DNA from: Novosphingobium jiangmenense
Lineage (GTDB): Bacteria; Pseudomonadota; Alphaproteobacteria; Sphingomonadales; Sphingomonadaceae
Length of the DNA stretch: 64,000 nucleotides
Direction: 5' to 3'
NCBI RefSeq assembly: GCF_015694345.1
Contig: NZ_JADQDC010000013.1
Span: 1 to 64,000 of the forward strand
Part shown: piece after piece, positions 54,158 through 62,556 of the stretch
How positions within the stretch are numbered: the stretch's first letter is position 1
Layout of the letters: each line of letters opens with the position of its first letter
Notes under the pieces: model-generated
The model's database searches: none
Told to the model about the DNA's origin: nothing
What the model saw: only the letters and a program-made list of their open reading frames with translations
Position numbers and translations under genes: made by a program

Positions 54158-55092
54158 CGGAACACTCCTGCGATGACCTTGGCGACCAGATCCGGGTCGA
54201 AGGGGCGCAGATCATCGATCTTTTCGCCAACGCCGATGGCATGGATCGGCAGGCCGTACTGTTCGGCGGCTGCCACCAGCACGCCGCCGCGCGCGGTGCC
54301 GTCCAGCTTGGTCATGATGAGGCCGGTCACGCCTGCCACTTCCTTGAAGATCTCGATCTGCTGCAGCGCATTCTGCCCGTTGGTGGCATCGAGCACCAGC
54401 ACCACGTCATGCGGGGCTTCGGGATTGAGGCGACCGAGCACGCGGCGGACCTTGGCCAGCTCGTCCATCAGCTCGCGCTTGTTCTGCAGGCGTCCGGCGG
54501 TGTCGACAATCAGCGTGTCGATGCCGGTATCCGTCGCCGCCTTGACCGCGTCAAACACGATCGAGGCCGGATCGCCGCCCTCGGGGCCGGTGACGATCGG
54601 CACGCCGAGGCGATCGGCCCAGACCTTGAGTTGGCCGATTGCGGCGGCGCGGAAGGTATCGCCCGCAGCCAGCATCACCCCGTAGTCCTGCTCCTGGAAC
54701 AGGTGTGCCAGCTTGGCGATGGTCGTGGTCTTGCCCGAGCCGTTGACGCCGATCACGAGAATGACCTGAGGGCGCGGAAAGGCCACGATTTCGAGTGGCT
54801 TGGCCACCGGGCGCAGGATCGCGGCAATCTCTTCGGCCACTGCTTCCTTGAGGCCCTGCTCGTCGACGCCGTTTTCGAAGCGGGCACCCTTCAGCCTCTC
54901 GCGGATGCGGGCGGCGGCACGCGGGCCGAGGTCCGACAGGATCAGCGCATCTTCGATATCATCGAGCTGTGCGTCGCTCAGACGGCTGCTGCCGACGATA
55001 CCGCCGAGGTTCTCGGCAAGGCGCTCGGACGTCTTGCGGAATCCGCCGAGGATGCGGTCGGACCAGCTGGAGCTGGCGGCTTCGGCACTCAT
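54154..55092 (-). CDS. ftsY: signal recognition particle receptor FtsY
   Basis: A 312-residue SRP receptor GTPase. Short N-terminal acidic-helical part, N domain ~20-90, then G domain: GVNGSGKTTTIAKLAHLF (~117-134), DTFRAAAIGQL, DTAGRLQNKRELMDEL (~195-210), TKLDGTARGG. It lacks the long acidic A domain of E. coli FtsY, as usual in alphaproteobacteria. Partners Ffh and SRP RNA are at 59134 and 14428. It overlaps mtaB and yciB. Confidence 0.97.
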   Translation of the reverse strand: MSAEAASSSWSDRILGGFRKTSERLAENLGGIVGSSRLSDAQLDDIEDALILSDLGPRAAARIRERLKGARFENGVDEQGLKEAVAEEIAAILRPVAKPLEIVAFPRPQVILVIGVNGSGKTTTIAKLAHLFQEQDYGVMLAAGDTFRAAAIGQLKVWADRLGVPIVTGPEGGDPASIVFDAVKAATDTGIDTLIVDTAGRLQNKRELMDELAKVRRVLGRLNPEAPHDVVLVLDATNGQNALQQIEIFKEVAGVTGLIMTKLDGTARGGVLVAAAEQYGLPIHAIGVGEKIDDLRPFDPDLVAKVIAGVFR

Positions 55093-56261
55093 TCCAGTAT
55101 TCCTTCAACAATCTTGGTCGGCGTTACCGTGACAAGGCTTCCGACGGGAGTGCCTTCCGGAACGCGGTAGGTCGCAAAGTGTCCCGCATGGCCGGTTCCG
55201 TCGCGCTCGGCAAGGACTTGCGCAGGGGTGCCGAGCAGTGATTGCAGCCAAATGCTCCGCTGCGTGGCCACTTCGGTCCGCACTTCCGCCGCGCGTTCCT
55301 TGACGAGCATCGGATCGACTTGGGGCATCCTCGCCGCGGGTGTGCCGGGGCGGGGGGAGTAAGGGAAGACGTGGCCGTGGACGACCGCACATTCGCGCAC
55401 GATCGAGACGTTGTCGGCGTGCATCTCGGGCGTCTCAGTCGGGAAACCGGCGATCAGATCGGCACCGATGGCGATGTCGGGCCGCGCGGTCTTCATCCGG
55501 TTCACCAGCTCGACAGCGTCCCGCCGCGAGTGCCGCCGCTTCATCCGCTTGAGCACCATGTCGTTGCCCGACTGCAGCGAGAGATGGACATGCGGCATTA
55601 CCCGCGGCTCCTGCGTGATCAGTTCGAACAACAGCGGGTCGATCTCCACGCCATCGAGCGAGGACAGGCGCAGGCGGGGCAGGGCGGGGAAGGCGCGGAG
55701 GATCGCGGCGACGAGATCTCCGAGGCTTGGCGCGCCCGGCAGGTCTGCTCCCCATGAAGTTACGTCGACGCCCGTCAGCACGACTTCGTTGACGCTTTCA
55801 TGCCGCGCGATGGTTTCGATCACGTCTGCGGTTTCAAGCGAAACGCTGGTTCCCCGGCCTTGCGGGATGATGCAGAAAGTGCACGCGTGATCGCAGCCGT
55901 TCTGCACCGGCACGAAGGCGCGGGTGTGCTTGCCTTTCAACGCTCGCGCCGGGGGGACGGGGGTTTTTGTCCAGACCTCGGGCTTCAGCTTTTCCGCATT
56001 CGGCACCACCGCATCCACCTCGGCCATTGCGGCAAAGGCGTTCTGCTCGATTGTTGCCGCACAGCCCGTAACCACAAGCCGCGCCTCGGGATTTTCCCGG
56101 CGCAGCCTGCGCACGGCGCGTCGTGATTGGCGCACGGCTTCAGCCGTAACGGCGCAGGAATTGACCACAACGGTCGGCGGGCCATCGGCGAGAAACCCGC
56201 TGATCGCCTCGCTTTCGGCAATGTTGAGGCGGCAGCCGAGGGAGACGACCTGTCCGCTCAT
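55089..56261 (-). CDS. mtaB: tRNA t6A37 methylthiotransferase MtaB
   Basis: A 390-residue radical-SAM methylthiotransferase that forms ms2t6A at tRNA position 37. N-terminal domain with cysteines (LGCRLN, NSCAVT, TGCAA), radical-SAM motif CDHACTFC (~120-127), and a C-terminal TRAM-like part. GCRLN rather than GCQMN and the lengths point to MtaB rather than MiaB or RimO. It overlaps ftsY and dapF by four bases each. Confidence 0.95.
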   Translation of the reverse strand: MSGQVVSLGCRLNIAESEAISGFLADGPPTVVVNSCAVTAEAVRQSRRAVRRLRRENPEARLVVTGCAATIEQNAFAAMAEVDAVVPNAEKLKPEVWTKTPVPPARALKGKHTRAFVPVQNGCDHACTFCIIPQGRGTSVSLETADVIETIARHESVNEVVLTGVDVTSWGADLPGAPSLGDLVAAILRAFPALPRLRLSSLDGVEIDPLLFELITQEPRVMPHVHLSLQSGNDMVLKRMKRRHSRRDAVELVNRMKTARPDIAIGADLIAGFPTETPEMHADNVSIVRECAVVHGHVFPYSPRPGTPAARMPQVDPMLVKERAAEVRTEVATQRSIWLQSLLGTPAQVLAERDGTGHAGHFATYRVPEGTPVGSLVTVTPTKIVEGILE

Positions 56262-57067
56262 GCGGGGAAATCGGCGTCCTCGAACGAGCCTTCGAAGCTA
56301 AGCGCGGCAGGGCCGGTCATCTTGATCGAGCCGCCTTCGGGCCAGGCGATGGTAAGGGGGCCGCCGGGCAGGTCGACGCGGACGTTGCGACCGGTCAGCT
56401 TGCGGCGCATCGCGGCGACGGCGGTAGCACAGGCGCCGGTGCCGCAAGCGCGGGTCAGACCGGCGCCGCGCTCCCACACGCGCAGCTTGAGGTGGTCAGG
56501 GCCGACCACGCTGGCCACATTGACGTTCACGCGCTCGGGAAAAACTGCATCGTTTTCAATGATCGGACCCAGTCTTTCGAGCTCTACCGCATCGGCATCG
56601 GGCACGAAAAACACCGCGTGGGGATTGCCGACATTGACGCCGAGGGGATTTTCCAACTCTTCCCAGCCAAGCGGCAACTCCAGGGTATCCATGGCATAAC
56701 TCAGGGGTATCTCCTGCCAGCCAAAGCGGGGCAGGCCCATGTCCACGGTGACGCCATCCTGGCCGGCCTCGGAGCGGATCAGGCCACCCAGCGTCTCGAT
56801 CGAATTCGTCCCGCCGAGGAGAAGTCCAACAGCCCGGCTGGCGTTGCCGCAAGCCTCGACCTCGCCGCCATCGTTGTTGAAGATGCGCATCCGCACGTCG
56901 GCGACAGCCGAGGGTTCGAGCACGATCAACTGGTCGCACCCCACCCCGGTGCGGCGGTCCGCCAGCGCGGCGGCGCGGCGCGTGGTCATGGCGACCGGCG
57001 TCTCGCGCGCGTCGATCACCACGAAATCGTTGCCGAGGCCATGCATCTTGCGGAAGGGAATGCGCAT
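56258..57067 (-). CDS. dapF: diaminopimelate epimerase
   Basis: A 269-residue epimerase converting LL- to meso-diaminopimelate for lysine and peptidoglycan. Start ATG 57067 (MRIPFRKMHGLGNDFVVIDA). The two catalytic cysteines are in VEACGNASRA (~74) and RACGTGACATA (~210). MHGLGNDF is the family start. It overlaps mtaB by four bases. Confidence 0.97.
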   Translation of the reverse strand: MRIPFRKMHGLGNDFVVIDARETPVAMTTRRAAALADRRTGVGCDQLIVLEPSAVADVRMRIFNNDGGEVEACGNASRAVGLLLGGTNSIETLGGLIRSEAGQDGVTVDMGLPRFGWQEIPLSYAMDTLELPLGWEELENPLGVNVGNPHAVFFVPDADAVELERLGPIIENDAVFPERVNVNVASVVGPDHLKLRVWERGAGLTRACGTGACATAVAAMRRKLTGRNVRVDLPGGPLTIAWPEGGSIKMTGPAALSFEGSFEDADFPA

Positions 57068-57135
57068 GGCGCGCGACTTAGGGATTGCCGCGCGCTCTGG
57101 CAATCTTTTCGGGCGTTTCGGGCGTTTCGGGCGCT

Positions 57136-58800
57136 TCAGGCCGTGGCTGAGCGGGGCAATTCGACCGGCTCAGCGGCCGGAGCAACCGGAGCCCTGGGCA
57201 GCAGGTTGCTGTTGGCCAACATGGCACGCACCGACTCCGCGTCTTCGGGCTGGCCGTAGAGATAGCCCTGGCCCTTGAACGAGCCGTACTTGCCTAATTC
57301 GTCGAGCACTTCGGGGCTTTCGATGCCCTCGGCGGTGATCGGCAGGTCCATGCCCTTGCCGAGCGAGGAAATCGCCTCGATGATCGTGCCGCTGTCCTTG
57401 CTCTTGCCGAGCGTCGAGACAAAGAAGCGGTCGATCTTGATCTGGTCGAACGGCAGTGTGCGCAGCTGGGCGAGCGACGAATAGCCGGTGCCGAAATCGT
57501 CGAGGCTGATGCGGATGCCCTGGTTCTTCAGGCTGGTGATAAGGGTGCGGACCACGCCGATGTTCTCGTGCAGGCAGGTCTCGGTGATCTCGATGTCGAG
57601 ACGGTGCGGCGGGAAGTTCGCTTCCACCAGCAGCTTCAGAAGCTTTTGGGCAAACCACGGATCGCGCAGCTGCAGCGGCGAGATATTGACCGAGAGTGTC
57701 AGGCGCGGATCCCAGTCGCGGGCATCGCGAAGGGCTTGTCTGATCAGGCTTTCCGAAAGTTCGGAGATCAGGCCGATTTCCTCGGCGATGGGAATGAACA
57801 GTTCGGGGCTGAGCAGGCCGTGCCGGGGGCTTTTCCAGCGGGCGAGCATTTCAAACCCGGTCAGCTTGCCGGTGTCGAGATCGACCTGCTTTTCGTAGTA
57901 CGGCACGAATTCGCCGCGCGGAATGCCTTCGCGAATGCCGCGTTCGAGTTCGCTCCGAAAGCGCAGTTCGCTTTCCATGTTCTGCTCGAACCAGAAGTAG
58001 CGATTCCGCCCCGCTTTCTTGGCCTGGTACATGGCAAGGTCGGCACGGTGCAGCAGCAGTTCTGCCAGAGCGGCGGCGTCACCCGTATCGCTCGGCACGG
58101 TGTTGGCGAGACCGATCGAGGCGGTGACTTCAAGGACCAGCCCGTCGATTTCCAGCGGACGCGCGACCGAATCATTGAGGCGCATCATCAGGCGGTCGAT
58201 CGCTTCGACATGATCGGGATCGTAGATCGCGGCAAAGGCGAACTCGTCGCCGCCAAGACGCGCCATGATCGACCGATCGGGCAGAAGCGCGCGAATGCGC
58301 TGGGCCGTCTGCAGCAGAACGGCATCCCCGGCCTGATGGCCGTGGGCATCGTTCGAGCGCTTGAAGTTGTCGAGATCCATCATCATGGCGACGACTTCGT
58401 GGCCGGTGGCGCGTGCGGTGCAGATCATCTCCTGCAGGGCAGGGCCGATGCTGCGCCGGTTGAGGCAGCCGGTCAGCGGGTCGGTATGGGCAAGCTTGTG
58501 CGCCATTTCCTCGGCCACGCGGCGCTGCCCGACCTCGCGGGTGAGATCGACATATCGGCGCCATCCAAACAGGAGCAGGGCAATGTTGAGGATCAGCGCA
58601 GTTCCGAGCATCGGATCCTGCGGGCGGACGCCGGTCATCAGCGAACGCACGAAATCGTGAAGGACGGACGAGCCGTTTGCCACGAACAGGAGGACAGCGG
58701 CGATGATGATGCCGAGGCCGACAACGTCGTGCTCGCCGCGCCGTCCCGCCTCAGGAACGGCTTCCTCGGGTGCTTCGAAACTGATCGGCGTTGTCGCCAT
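57136..58800 (-). CDS. GGDEF-EAL c-di-GMP turnover protein
   Basis: A 554-residue protein starting at ATG 58800 (MATTPISFEAPEEAVPEAGR). Two hydrophobic helices (~30-50, 68-88) anchor it, then the GGDEF domain (RLGGDEFAFA, ~200-210) and EAL domain (~300-540). In the EAL motif the sequence is FEMLARW, so EML replaces EAL but the key Glu is kept; DDFGTGYSSL and QIKIDRFFV are intact. So a phosphodiesterase, a cyclase, or both could be active. An internal helical GREGG-like leader before the ATG is out of frame with the family. Confidence 0.92.
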   Translation of the reverse strand: MATTPISFEAPEEAVPEAGRRGEHDVVGLGIIIAAVLLFVANGSSVLHDFVRSLMTGVRPQDPMLGTALILNIALLLFGWRRYVDLTREVGQRRVAEEMAHKLAHTDPLTGCLNRRSIGPALQEMICTARATGHEVVAMMMDLDNFKRSNDAHGHQAGDAVLLQTAQRIRALLPDRSIMARLGGDEFAFAAIYDPDHVEAIDRLMMRLNDSVARPLEIDGLVLEVTASIGLANTVPSDTGDAAALAELLLHRADLAMYQAKKAGRNRYFWFEQNMESELRFRSELERGIREGIPRGEFVPYYEKQVDLDTGKLTGFEMLARWKSPRHGLLSPELFIPIAEEIGLISELSESLIRQALRDARDWDPRLTLSVNISPLQLRDPWFAQKLLKLLVEANFPPHRLDIEITETCLHENIGVVRTLITSLKNQGIRISLDDFGTGYSSLAQLRTLPFDQIKIDRFFVSTLGKSKDSGTIIEAISSLGKGMDLPITAEGIESPEVLDELGKYGSFKGQGYLYGQPEDAESVRAMLANSNLLPRAPVAPAAEPVELPRSATA

Positions 58801-59133
58801 ACCCCCGCCTTCGCCCCTGCTTTTGCCCTTGCGATCCCGCATGCAGCCAAGTGCCCGGATCAGGAGGTAAGGTAACGTCCTGAAGTTTTGGTTAAGATTG
58901 CGGTATTCGCCGGGATGACCCGCGGTCCGAAGCGATAGCCCCGGCCCAAGTTGCTTGCCTTGGCGGCAAAGCGGGGCTAAGGGGCGGGCCTGCAAGCGCC
59001 ATGGCGTCTTGCGGATTCGACAACGGCCCCTGTTCAGGATGCCACACGCTGGTCGGCGAGGTTTCGCCCACCGGCGTTTTTCGCGTTACGCGAAAGTGGT
59101 TCCCGATCAAGGGCATGATGATGGGAATTGCGC
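58801..59133. other. divergent promoter region between the c-di-GMP gene and ffh
   Basis: No gene is supported in these 333 bases. They contain a perfect 8-1-8 palindrome, TTTCGCGTTACGCGAAA (59079-59095), about 38 bases before the ffh start. Confidence 0.5.
59079..59095. promoter_or_regulatory. palindrome upstream of ffh
   Basis: TTTCGCGT-T-ACGCGAAA is a perfect inverted repeat. It could be an operator or a transcript hairpin; no family is assigned. Confidence 0.35.
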
Positions 59134-60621
59134 GTGTTCGACAGTCTTTCAGACCGGCTTGGAGGCGTCTTCGATCGCCTGCGCGGCCGCGGCGCGCTGC
59201 GTGAGGAAGACGTCCTTGCCGCCATGCGCGAAGTGCGCATCGCGCTGCTCGAGGCTGACGTTGCGCTTCCTGTCGTCCGCCGCTTTGTCGATCAGGTTTC
59301 GGAGCAGGCCGTCGGCCAGTCGGTCCTGAAGTCGGTCACGCCCGGCCAGCAAGTCGTCAAGATCGTCAACGATGCGCTGGTCGAAATGCTTGGCGGCGGC
59401 ACCGCCGAACTCGATCTGAACGCCGCACCGCCGGTCGTGATCATGATGGTCGGCCTGCAGGGCTCGGGCAAGACCACCAGCACTGCCAAGATCGGCAAGC
59501 TGCTGAAGGAAAAGCAGGGCAAGAAGGTCCTGATGGCCTCGCTGGACGTCAACCGTCCGGCGGCGCAGGAACAGCTTCGCGTTCTGGGCGAGCAGGCGGG
59601 CGTTGCCACGCTGCCGATTATTCAGGGCCAGCAGCCGGTCGACATCGCCACCCGCGCGGTGAATGCGGCCAAGCTGCAGGCGGTGGACGTGCTGCTGCTC
59701 GACACCGCGGGCCGTCTCCACGTCGATCAGGCGCTGATGGACGAGATGAAGGCGGTTGCCGCCGTCTCGGTGCCAAAGGAAACGCTGCTCGTCGTCGACT
59801 CGCTGACCGGTCAGGACGCAGTCAACGTCGCGCAGTCGTTCTCGGGCGAGGTCGACCTTACCGGCGTGATCCTCACCCGCATGGACGGCGATGCGCGCGG
59901 TGGTGCGGCGCTTTCGATGCGTGCGGTTACCGGCAAGCCGATCAAGTTTGCCGCAACCGGCGAAAAGCTCGATGCGATCGAGCCGTTCCACCCGGAGCGC
60001 GTTGCTGGCCGCATCCTCGGCATGGGCGACATCGTCTCCATCGTCGAGAAGGCGGCGGCGACGATCCAGGCGGAAGACGCCGAAAAGCTCGCCCAGCGCA
60101 TGGCCAAGGGTCAGTTCGACATGAACGACCTGCGCACCCAGCTGCGGCAGATGCAGAACATGGGTGGCCTTGGCGTGCTGGCGGGCATGATGCCGGGCAT
60201 GAAGAAGGCCAAGGCAGCGATGGCGCAGTCTGGCATGGACGACAAGGTGCTGCTGCGCATGGACGCGATCATCGGTTCGATGACGCCGAAGGAGCGCGAG
60301 AAGCCCGAACTGCTCAACGCCAAGCGCAAGATCCGTGTGGCCAAGGGTTCCGGCACGCAGGTGCAGGACGTCAACAAGCTTCTGAAGATGCACCAGGAAA
60401 TGGCCAAGGCCATGAAACAGATCAAGAAGATGGGCGGCATCAAGGGCCTGGGCGCGCTGTTCGGCAAGGGTGGCCTTGGCGCCGCGATGCCGGGGCTGGA
60501 CCAGCAGATGGGGGCCGGTGGGCTTGGTGGTCTTGGGGGCGGTCTGGGCGGCGGCGGCCTGCCCGGTCTTGGTTCGGGCGGCTTGCCGGGCAATCTCGGC
60601 GACCTGCTCAAGAAGAAGTGA
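59134..60621 (+). CDS. ffh: signal recognition particle protein Ffh
   Basis: A 495-residue SRP54 GTPase from GTG 59134 (MFDSLSDRLGGVFDRLRGRG), preceded by GGGA; a TTG at 59128 is the alternative. NG domain with GLQGSGKTTSTAKIGKL (~106-122), DTAGRLHVDQALMDEM (~190) and TRMDGDARGG (~250), then a methionine-rich M domain (~300-440) that binds SRP RNA and signal peptides. A Gly/Leu-rich tail (GGLGGLGGGLGGGGLPG) ends it. rpsP follows after 45 bases. Confidence 0.97.
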   Translation: MFDSLSDRLGGVFDRLRGRGALREEDVLAAMREVRIALLEADVALPVVRRFVDQVSEQAVGQSVLKSVTPGQQVVKIVNDALVEMLGGGTAELDLNAAPPVVIMMVGLQGSGKTTSTAKIGKLLKEKQGKKVLMASLDVNRPAAQEQLRVLGEQAGVATLPIIQGQQPVDIATRAVNAAKLQAVDVLLLDTAGRLHVDQALMDEMKAVAAVSVPKETLLVVDSLTGQDAVNVAQSFSGEVDLTGVILTRMDGDARGGAALSMRAVTGKPIKFAATGEKLDAIEPFHPERVAGRILGMGDIVSIVEKAAATIQAEDAEKLAQRMAKGQFDMNDLRTQLRQMQNMGGLGVLAGMMPGMKKAKAAMAQSGMDDKVLLRMDAIIGSMTPKEREKPELLNAKRKIRVAKGSGTQVQDVNKLLKMHQEMAKAMKQIKKMGGIKGLGALFGKGGLGAAMPGLDQQMGAGGLGGLGGGLGGGGLPGLGSGGLPGNLGDLLKKK

Positions 60622-60666
60622 TTTCGCGTTTTTCCGTTTTTCCAGTTTGATTGAAAGGTAATCCAG

Positions 60667-61095
60667 ATGTCCGTTTCTATGCGTCTCTCGCGCGGTGGTT
60701 CGAAGAAGCGCCCGTACTACAAGATCGTCGTTTCCAACAGCCGCGCCCCGCGTGACGGCAAGTACCTCGAGCAGGTTGGCACCTACAACCCGCTGCTCGC
60801 CAAAGACGACGAGAACCGCGTGCGTCTGGTCGAAGACCGCGTGCGTTACTGGATCGGCGTTGGCGCCCAGCCGACCGACCGCGTTGCCCGCATGCTCGAC
60901 AAGGCCGGGATCAAGGAGCGCAAGCCCACCAACAACCCGCAGGCTGGCGTGCCCGGCAAGAAGGCGCAGGAGCGCGCCGAGGAAAAGGCCGAGAAGGCCC
61001 GTGAAGCTGCTGAAGCCGCTGCTGCCGCATCGGCTGCTCCGGCCGAGGAAGCTCCGGCTGCCGAAGCTGCTGCTGAAGAGCAGACGGAAGCCTGA
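60667..61095 (+). CDS. rpsP: 30S ribosomal protein S16 (bS16) with Ala/Glu-rich tail
   Basis: A 142-residue S16: [35 protein letters not shown] and [20 protein letters not shown] are conserved in the first ~80 residues. The last ~50 residues form a long charged/Ala tail ([20 protein letters not shown]), longer than the ~80-90-residue bS16 of E. coli but common in alphaproteobacteria. It opens the rpsP-rimM-trmD-rplS unit, here carrying inserted genes. Confidence 0.98.
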   Translation: MSVSMRLSRGGSKKRPYYKIVVSNSRAPRDGKYLEQVGTYNPLLAKDDENRVRLVEDRVRYWIGVGAQPTDRVARMLDKAGIKERKPTNNPQAGVPGKKAQERAEEKAEKAREAAEAAAAASAAPAEEAPAAEAAAEEQTEA

Positions 61096-61097
61096 TC

Positions 61098-61583
61098 TTG
61101 CGCGACCAGCCCGTCACGCTCGCCGCCATCACCGGCGCGCATGGAGTGGCGGGCGAGGTCCGCTTGAAGCTGTTCGGTGAAGGCGTGGTGGCGCTGAAGC
61201 GCTACCGCGCCTTCAACGATTCTGCGTTGACCGTGGTGAAGATCAAGGACGACGGCAAGGGCGGGGCAATTGCCCGCTTTGCCGAAGTGCCCGATCGCAC
61301 GGCGGCGGAGAAGTTGCGGGGCACGGCACTGACCGTGCGGCGCTCCGAGATGCCCGTCCTGCCCGAGGGCGAGTACTACCATGCCGACCTGATCGGCCTG
61401 CCTGCGGTTTCGACCGAGGGCGAGGCGCTGGGCGAATGCATTGCGGTCGAGAACTTCGGTGCCGGCGACGTGATCGAGATCCGCAAGCCCGACGGCAAGA
61501 AGTTCATGGTGCCGATGAAGGCGCAAGCCGTTCCGGAATGGACTGACGAGCGGATTGTGATTGAGGCTGGTTGGGCCGAGTAG
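61098..61583 (+). CDS. rimM: 16S rRNA processing protein RimM
   Basis: A 161-residue 30S maturation factor. N-terminal RimM domain (LAAITGAHGVAGEVRLKLF, ~8-27) and C-terminal PRC-barrel (YYHADLIGLPAVSTEGEALG ~92 and PDGKKFMVPMKAQAVPEW). TTG start 61098 with GGAAG seven bases upstream. A vapB operator palindrome begins at its stop. Confidence 0.95.
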   Translation: MRDQPVTLAAITGAHGVAGEVRLKLFGEGVVALKRYRAFNDSALTVVKIKDDGKGGAIARFAEVPDRTAAEKLRGTALTVRRSEMPVLPEGEYYHADLIGLPAVSTEGEALGECIAVENFGAGDVIEIRKPDGKKFMVPMKAQAVPEWTDERIVIEAGWAE

Positions 61584-61603
61584 TATATACATCGCGTATA
61601 TAC
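61583..61603. promoter_or_regulatory. vapBC operator palindrome
   Basis: Two GTATATAC palindromes (61583-61590, 61596-61603) separated by ATCGC, followed at once by GGAGG and the vapB start. Typical of toxin-antitoxin autoregulation sites. Confidence 0.75.
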
Positions 61604-61613
61604 GGAGGCCGTG

Positions 61614-61907
61614 ATGGGCGTCGAGCATACTGCAAAGAGCTTCAAGTCCGGAAACTCGGTTGCGATCCGCATTCCGGCGGCATTGGGTGTGGAGCCTGAT
61701 CGCGAGTGGATCGTCGAGGAAAAGGACGGCGATCTTGTGCTTCGGCCAAAGCCGAAGGCCAAGCGCAAGTTCAATATCGAGAAGGTGCGTGGCTGTGCCA
61801 TTGGCTCGGGGTTGAAGCGCATCGAACCGGAAGACCGGGTGTTCGAGTATCGTCCGCTGCCTTGGGAAAATCCAGAATGGCGGGCCAAGCACATGCCTGA
61901 CGAATGA
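61614..61907 (+). CDS. vapB: AbrB/MazE-type antitoxin VapB
   Basis: A 97-residue antitoxin from ATG 61614, with GGAGG five bases upstream (a GTG at 61611 is too close to it). The N-terminal swapped-hairpin DNA-binding domain has KSFKSGNSVAIRIPAALGVE (~7-26) and WIVEEKDGDLVLRPK, then a C-terminal toxin-binding tail (ENPEWRAKHMPDE). It overlaps vapC by four bases (ATGA). The IR before it is likely its operator. Confidence 0.88.
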   Translation: MGVEHTAKSFKSGNSVAIRIPAALGVEPDREWIVEEKDGDLVLRPKPKAKRKFNIEKVRGCAIGSGLKRIEPEDRVFEYRPLPWENPEWRAKHMPDE

Positions 61908-62278
61908 AGTACCTTCTTGATAGCAATGCCCTGATCGCAATTGGCCTGGATGCTGACGAGCGGATCATCTCGCGCGCCGGGCAGTGCGACGAGGGCGACA
62001 TCGTGACGTCCGCAATCGTCTTTGCAGAAGTGCTCCACGGGTCTGAGCGCGGCAAGCCTCCCCCGCTTGCCGTTCTGGCCTTGCTGGCTGAAGAAATTCC
62101 GGTGCTTCCGTTTGATGACAAGGCCGCCAAAGTCTATGCCAAGGTGCCGTTCAAGCTGGCTAGCTATGACCGCCTGATCGCCGCGCATGCACTGTCGCAC
62201 GGGTTGATCGTGGTGACGGACAACGAGGCGGACTTCCGGGATGTGCCGGGGTTGGTGGTTGAGAACTGGACGGTTTGA
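61904..62278 (+). CDS. vapC: PIN-domain toxin VapC
   Basis: A 124-residue PIN ribonuclease. Catalytic acids: D6 in LLDSNALI, E41 in IVFAEVLHG, D86-D87 in LPFDDKAAKVY, D104 in SYDRLIAAHALSHG, and a terminal D/N pattern VVTDNEADFRDVPGL. All are intact, so it is likely active against tRNA or mRNA. Together with vapB it lies inside the rpsP-trmD operon. The next gene starts in TGATG. Confidence 0.9.
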   Translation: MKYLLDSNALIAIGLDADERIISRAGQCDEGDIVTSAIVFAEVLHGSERGKPPPLAVLALLAEEIPVLPFDDKAAKVYAKVPFKLASYDRLIAAHALSHGLIVVTDNEADFRDVPGLVVENWTV

Positions 62279-62556
62279 TGATTTCCGTTTTCTCGATTGC
62301 CTTCATTGGGCTGATGTTTCTTGCAGCAGTAGCGACGCGATTCTTTTTAAGTAGGCGCAGGCCCATGCTCGTTCGAACCGTCTGGGTGCTGCTGGCGGTC
62401 TTACCGCTACCTGGATTTGCCTGGTGGATGACTTTCAACAGTCCGGGGTCAGGCTGGGGATTTGCCTTGATCGCCATGTTCCTCACTATTGCGCTTGGAT
62501 TGGGGATAATTGGCGGCCTGATTTGGTATGCTGTCTCTGCTAGGGCACCGCGATGA
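62278..62556 (+). CDS. small hypothetical membrane protein
   Basis: A 92-residue protein from ATG 62278, overlapping the vapC stop by one base. Three hydrophobic helices (~2-20, 31-50, 58-84) with a basic loop (RFFLSRRRP). No family recognised. It has a GGG-like codon pattern less extreme than its neighbours. Its 3' end overlaps trmD by four bases (ATGA), so it is translated with trmD and may have come in with vapBC. Confidence 0.7.
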   Translation: MISVFSIAFIGLMFLAAVATRFFLSRRRPMLVRTVWVLLAVLPLPGFAWWMTFNSPGSGWGFALIAMFLTIALGLGIIGGLIWYAVSARAPR

